Source of the DNA: Verrucomicrobiota bacterium | GTDB taxonomy: Bacteria > Verrucomicrobiota > Verrucomicrobiia > Chthoniobacterales > UBA10450 | Direction: 5' to 3' | DNA: 10,219 nucleotides | Assembly (NCBI GenBank): GCA_003218345.1 | Contig: QHNF01000034.1 | Location: 1 to 10,219, forward strand | Part shown: positions 6,226 to 10,219 of the stretch, piece by piece | Layout: every line of letters begins with the position of its first letter | Numbering within the stretch: the first letter of the stretch is position 1 | Notes under the pieces: model-generated | The model's database searches: none | Seen by the model: only the letters and a program-made list of their open reading frames with translations | Told to the model about the DNA's origin: nothing | Program-made: the position numbers and the translations under genes

Positions 6226-7475
6226 CTACCGCTGATTGCCGACCATTTGCGGAGCAGCTTTGCCCATCTCGATCTGCGCGCTCACTCTTTGGATTTTTGC
6301 CTCTTGCTCTTTTAAGCGTTTGTTTACCGCATCGAGCGCAGCTTCAAATTGCTGCACTTTACGGTGTTCCTTGAGAAACTCATTGAGCAACATCGCGTTC
6401 ACTGCTTCGTAGCGCACGCTTAACATTCGCCCTTCTTGTCGCGCACCACTAGGTCATGGTTCACCTCTTCCACTTCCTCGGCGATCAAACCAAATTGCGG
6501 CGTCTCTTTGGCATCGTTCTTGTGGAAGGTCACTGGCTTGAGCGCCAGGAGCGCTTCGCTGGACTTGTCCATCGGTTTAATATCGTGCTTGAAGCGTCGC
6601 GACGAGGCAGTGGTGCCCAACTTTCCAGAGGCATCGACTCCCACAGCGAGGGCGGTGGCAGGATCAATCGTCGCCCCGTGGATGTTGTCGATATAGCAGC
6701 TATCGCTAACGTCTGCACCCGCACTCCCGATAGCAATAACATTGTTGGCCGTGGTGACAGAACTCCCCGCAGCGACGCCCAAAGCGATGTTGTTGCCGCC
6801 GGTGGTGTTGGCGTTGAGCGCACCGTTGCCGACGGCTGTGTTGCCGGTGCCGGTCGTGTTGCTAGCAAGCGCTTGATAACCGTTAGCCGTGTTGGTGCCG
6901 CCGATTGTGTTGTTAGTGAGCGCTTTAAAACCGTAGGCAGTGTTGGCAGGGCCTGTGGTGTTGCCAAAAAGCGTCCCAGCGCCAGTAGCCGTATTTCGGA
7001 AGCCGCTGGTGTTGCTCGAGAGCGCGGAATCGCCGTTGGCCGTGTTGTCATCGCGTGGTATTGCTAAAGAGCGCATTAACACCGTTGGCCGTGTTGCGGC
7101 CGCCTTCTGTGTTGTTAAAGAGTGTGAACGTTCCATCCGCTGTGTTGAGGCTCCCGGTCGTATTGCTTAAAACCGCTCCGGCACCAGTGGCTGTATTTTC
7201 GTCTGCGGTGTTGGCGAGGAGCGTCCCAACGCCGATACCCGTGTTGAGGTTGCCTGTGGTGTTGCTCTCGAGTGAAGATAAACCAACTGCTGTATTGTAT
7301 ATCCCGCTGGTGAGGTTAAGAAGGGCGTTTTGGCCTTCTGCCGTGTTGCCGCCGGGATAGCCGCCGTCCGGCGGTGGACTGACCCGAAAACTTTCGGGGC
7401 AGCCGCCGCACAGAGGAGCGCCAGTGCGATGAGAAATGATGGGGTTATTTTTTCAAGCTGAATTGTTGACCTCAT
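6226..7475 (-). pseudogene. Secreted head-repeat protein with endosialidase-type chaperone domain (peptidase S74), frameshifted
   Basis: Four reverse-strand frame segments join into one protein of about 416 residues. Segment 1 (7475 to ~7383) is a signal peptide (MRSTIQLEKITPS, then FLIALALLCAAAAPKVFG). Segment 2 (~7382-7054) and the first part of segment 3 encode about 12 copies of a 14-residue repeat, NTAxGxxALxxNTTG, like YadA/Hep-Hag head repeats. Segment 3 (~7049-6424) continues into SSRRFKHDIKPMDKSSEALL and TPQFGLIAEEVEEVNHDLVV, the intramolecular chaperone of endosialidase type, which by family knowledge trimerises fibres and cleaves itself off. Segment 4 (~6425-6226) holds YEAVNAMLLNEFLKEHRKVQ and a C-terminal coiled coil. 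The breaks are about 7381-7385 (one base lost), 7050-7056 (two bases lost, judged by repeat length; TGA follows) and 6426-6428 (one base lost in GAA|TG; TAA follows). Either the gene is decaying or the sequence has errors here. If intact it would be a cell-surface or secreted trimeric fibre. Confidence 0.88.
6760..7365 (-). repeat. 42-bp coding tandem repeats (14-residue head repeats)
   Basis: About 12 degenerate units of 42 bases encode the NTAxGxxALxxNTTG motif inside the pseudogene. One unit (NTADENTATG) is a residue short, which suggests an in-frame 3-base loss. On the plus strand the same periodicity produces Val/Gly/Arg-rich open frames that are not genes. Confidence 0.85.
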
Positions 7476-8193
<718 letters not shown>

Positions 8194-8263
8194 CAGAGTC
8201 AGAAGTCAGAGGTCAGAAGTCGGAGATCAGAGATCAGAAGTGAGAAGTGAGAAGTGAGAAGTG
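8194..8263. repeat. Degenerate 7-nt tandem repeat array
   Basis: Ten heptamers run without gaps: CAGAGTC (8194), AGAAGTC (8201), AGAGGTC (8208), AGAAGTC (8215), GGAGATC (8222), AGAGATC (8229), then four exact AGAAGTG units (8236-8263). The array begins at the base after the glnB stop and ends 41 bases before uppP. The four identical last units suggest recent slippage. It is the second heptamer array in the window, with a different consensus from the one at 843-923 but the same unit length and placement. Confidence 0.88.
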
Positions 8264-8304
8264 AGCTAGCGCTTCAACTCTTTGACGCCTAATAACCAAA
8301 CAAC

Positions 8305-9165
8305 ATGCACGAATATTTTCTATCGATCTTTCTCGGAATCGTCGAAGGACTGACTGAATTTCTTCCGGTAAGCTCCACCGCGCATTTGCGTATCTGTGAA
8401 GCGCTGCTGCATATCGATCTTCATGACGGGTTTTGGAAAATGTACACGATCGTCATCCAGCTCGGAGCGATCCTGGCATTACCAGTCTATTTTCGCGAAC
8501 GCATCCTGAAGTTTCTTCGCACCTTTCCCAAAGGCGAACGCGGCAATCGCACTATCTTCACGCATCCATTGAGCCTGACGCTCATCGCGTTTGTTGTTAC
8601 AGCTATCCCGGCATGGGCCTTGACCAAGCAGATCGGCAAGAACCTGGAAAATCTCTGGGTAATGGCGCTGGCGCTTCTCATTGGCGGAATTATCATGTGG
8701 ATCGTTGACGCGGTTTTCACGCGACCGCGCACCATGCACATGGAGGAAATGACCTTGCCACAGGCGGTCTGGATTGGCGCAGCACAAATTCTTTCCGCTA
8801 TTTTCCCCGGCACTTCCCGCTCGATGTCCACCATTGCCGCAGGGCAAGTCGCAGGCATGTCGCGTCCGGCTGCGCTCGAATTTTCTTTTTTTCTATCGAT
8901 GCCGACGATGCTCGTGGCCACCGGGTATGATTTTGTGAAGACGGTAATCCCGCGTCATCACGAGCAAAATATTGCGCCGCTGACCATGAACGCGCATGAA
9001 TGGATCGTGCTCGCAATCGGATTTGTGATTTCATTTTTCGTGGCGCTGGCGGTTGTCGCATGGTTTATGAATTGGGTGCGGTCGCGAGGATTTGTGCCGT
9101 TTGCTCTTTACCGGATCGTGCTCGGCATTGGATTATTAATCCTGTTAATGCGCGGGATCATGTGA
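8305..9165 (+). CDS. uppP: Undecaprenyl-diphosphatase (UppP/BacA)
   Basis: A 286-residue integral membrane enzyme that dephosphorylates undecaprenyl diphosphate to undecaprenyl phosphate, recycling the lipid carrier for peptidoglycan and other envelope polymers. The N-terminal re-entrant motif EGLTEFLPVSSTAHL covers residues 14-28 (ExxxE at Glu14 and Glu18). The second motif PGTSRSMST covers 168-176, with Arg172 as the expected phosphate-binding arginine. Further hydrophobic segments lie at about 45-62, 90-108, 115-135, 185-205, 232-254 and 264-285, matching the family fold. The ATG at 8305 lies just before the conserved N-terminus. It follows glnB in the same direction across a heptamer array and is 10 bases upstream of the next gene. 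Loss or gain of this activity changes bacitracin sensitivity in other bacteria. Confidence 0.96.
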   Translation: MHEYFLSIFLGIVEGLTEFLPVSSTAHLRICEALLHIDLHDGFWKMYTIVIQLGAILALPVYFRERILKFLRTFPKGERGNRTIFTHPLSLTLIAFVVTAIPAWALTKQIGKNLENLWVMALALLIGGIIMWIVDAVFTRPRTMHMEEMTLPQAVWIGAAQILSAIFPGTSRSMSTIAAGQVAGMSRPAALEFSFFLSMPTMLVATGYDFVKTVIPRHHEQNIAPLTMNAHEWIVLAIGFVISFFVALAVVAWFMNWVRSRGFVPFALYRIVLGIGLLILLMRGIM

Positions 9166-9175
9166 TCGAGTATCG

Positions 9176-9583
9176 ATGGAAACGGACGTGATACTTCCCG
9201 ACCTGCAAAGCGCCGTTCTTTGCGAAGATGTGCGCTGCGAAATCAACGGTATGCAAACGCTGGTAGGCGTGCTCAGCGTGATCCCTGCGCCGGCACTGCC
9301 AATCAATTATGTCCGCCTCTGCATCTGGACGCGCTGGTGCAGTGGTACGGGAAAATTTCGGCAAAAATCTTGCATCGTCGGGGTGGATGAACAACAGGTC
9401 ATAGCGCAGGCGGACGTGGAGTTCGTGCTGAAGGAGATGGAAGGCCACGCAACCAACGTCCATTATTTTGGCGGCGTACAATTTCAGCAATACGGATTGC
9501 ATCACGTCGAGATCTATCTGGAAAACGAATTACAATTGCGCTTTCCGTTACCGGTGATTCAGATCAAGCGCCAAACTGTTTAA
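9176..9583 (+). CDS. Small protein of unknown function (DUF6941-like)
   Basis: A 135-residue soluble protein. It opens with AVLCEDVRCEINGMQTLVGVLSV, alternates strands through the middle (YVRLCIWTRWCSGTGKF), and ends with HHVEIYLENELQLRFPLPVI. The pattern LCEDVRxExxGxxTLxGV, then a trunk of strands, then a closing LPVIQI strand recalls the DUF6941 group of β-sandwich-like proteins; this is from memory and unchecked. There is no signal peptide, membrane helix or catalytic motif. Four cysteines (Cys16, Cys21, Cys49, Cys55) sit in the N-terminal half. The ATG at 9176 is 10 bases after the uppP stop, so the two are probably cotranscribed and may be translationally coupled. Confidence 0.8.
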   Translation: METDVILPDLQSAVLCEDVRCEINGMQTLVGVLSVIPAPALPINYVRLCIWTRWCSGTGKFRQKSCIVGVDEQQVIAQADVEFVLKEMEGHATNVHYFGGVQFQQYGLHHVEIYLENELQLRFPLPVIQIKRQTV

Positions 9584-9626
9584 GCTCGGGTCAGTCGAGA
9601 GTCTGTCTCCAGTCCGGCGGACAAAA

Positions 9627-9687
9627 GTAGCGTGAGCGTCCCGCTTGCGAACTTCCCGCAAGACGCAAGCGAGGACGCTTGCGTTAC
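9627..9687. repeat. Long intergenic inverted repeat
   Basis: GTAGCGTGAGCGTCC (9627-9641) pairs with GGACGCTTGCGTTAC (9673-9687) at 12 of 15 positions. The inner arms CGCTTGCG (9642-9649) and CGCAAGCG (9664-9671) pair exactly around a 14-base loop. It lies between the small gene ending at 9583 and the secreted-protein gene starting at 9733. It may end transcription of the uppP unit, but no U-tract follows. Confidence 0.8.
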
Positions 9688-9732
9688 ATTAAGAGCTTGC
9701 CAATTGTGCCGATTTGGTTATCAGGGCGCTTC

Positions 9733-10219
9733 ATGGTGGTGAAGGGGCTTGTCACGGCGCTGCTCTGCGGCTTTGCCGTTGTCGTGCAGATGCGCGCGCA
9801 GGAAGTGGTTAAAGCCAGACGCCCCCAAGCAAGCGGCGCCAGTTTCTGAGCGGCCGGAACGGGAATCCGGGACACCGGCAGAACCCAAACCCCGGGATCG
9901 CGAAAAGAGACCGGCTTCCTCGACACCCACGGTTGAGCAAATGCGAATGGCGGGAGCGCTTGCTGCGGAGCGACTGACGAGCGGGACGATTCAGCAACCC
10001 AGTACGTCGGAGGCATCCAGCCCGTCCCGCGACCGCGGGAGTGAGCGGCCGCCAAATGTATCCGGCACGGCTAAGCCCGTAGAAGCTCGCGCCGAAAAAA
10101 CCAGCGCGTCGCGCGAGCCGAAATCGCGAAGCCCGAAATCGGAAGAGGTCGCTCCGGTTCGACCTACAATGATGCAATCCGGAAGGGAGGAGCCATCGGC
10201 TTCTCCCGCGGCAAAAAAA
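9733..10219 (+). CDS. Secreted Pro-rich protein, partial at window end, apparent frameshift
   Basis: The ATG at 9733 opens a good signal peptide (MVVKGLVTALLCGFAVVVQ, then MRAQ), but this frame stops at 9847-9849 after 38 residues. The +1 frame is open from within the AAA run at 9811-9813 to the window end. It encodes a Pro/Glu/Arg/Ser-rich stretch with one helical patch (TVEQMRMAGALAAERL) and many KSRSPK/SERPE-like segments. Removing one A from AAA joins the two as ...QEVVKPDAPKQAAPVSE.... The downstream frame has only TTG codons in an Arg/Cys-rich stretch to start from, so an independent start is unlikely. This is either a one-base insertion that breaks the gene or a sequencing error. The function is unknown because the folded part, if any, lies beyond the window. 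Confidence 0.65.

Noticed and set aside
6436..7360. Plus-strand open frames rich in Val, Gly, Arg and Ala across the head repeats
   Set aside because: They arise from the 42-bp periodicity of the reverse-strand repeat gene, whose reverse frames give head-repeat and chaperone motifs.
8194..8263. CRISPR array
   Set aside because: Units are 7 bases with no spacers, and no cas genes are present.
8281..8315. TTGACG as a -35 box for uppP
   Set aside because: No -10 box at a suitable distance lies before the start codon; the A/T-rich candidates fall inside the gene.
9684..10177. Reverse-strand open frames at the right edge
   Set aside because: They are antisense to a plus-strand signal peptide and a long open Pro-rich frame, and their Arg/Gly-rich composition is typical of GC-rich shadows.

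Overview
The window looks like a piece of a bacterial chromosome, most likely from a soil Verrucomicrobiota lineage (Chthoniobacterales / Udaeobacter-like). That placement is from memory, not a search. It rests on three things: the style of the A-type Fe-S carrier, P-II and UppP proteins; a secreted protein with YadA-head-like repeats and an SSRRFK...DIKPMDK chaperone tail; and gene gaps crowded with short hairpin and heptamer repeats. There is no rRNA, tRNA, CRISPR, transposase or phage structural module.

Layout. 1-322: no gene, one short interspersed repeat. 323-1601 (+): a HIT-family nucleotide hydrolase/transferase and a single-pass membrane protein of unknown function, separated by an inverted array of 7-nt repeats. 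1602-2044: a repeat island between convergent genes, holding a 292-bp inverted pair of ~85-bp units next to a double-hairpin repeat and a partial copy of it. 4021-2045 (-): a probable three-gene operon, A-type Fe-S carrier, then a membrane-anchored unknown, then a Pro/Ala-rich unknown that probably starts at TTG. 4022-4267: divergent gap with a second double-hairpin repeat. 4268-6103 (+): mutL with the endonuclease motif. 6122-6197: an inverted repeat between convergent genes. 7475-6226 (-): a secreted head-repeat/endosialidase-chaperone gene broken by three frameshifts. 7476-7854: divergent gap with another inverted repeat. 7855-9583 (+): P-II regulator, a second heptamer array, uppP, and a small unknown protein. 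9627-9687: another inverted repeat. 9733-10219 (+): the start of a secreted Pro-rich protein that runs off the window, with an apparent one-base frameshift.

The intact genes are mostly housekeeping: nucleotide metabolism, Fe-S assembly, mismatch repair, nitrogen/carbon signalling and lipid-carrier recycling for cell-wall synthesis. They do not form one pathway. I see no clear new multi-gene system. The most unusual content is the density and structured design of the intergenic repeats, the decayed surface-protein gene, and the two uncharacterised proteins tied to the Fe-S carrier gene.
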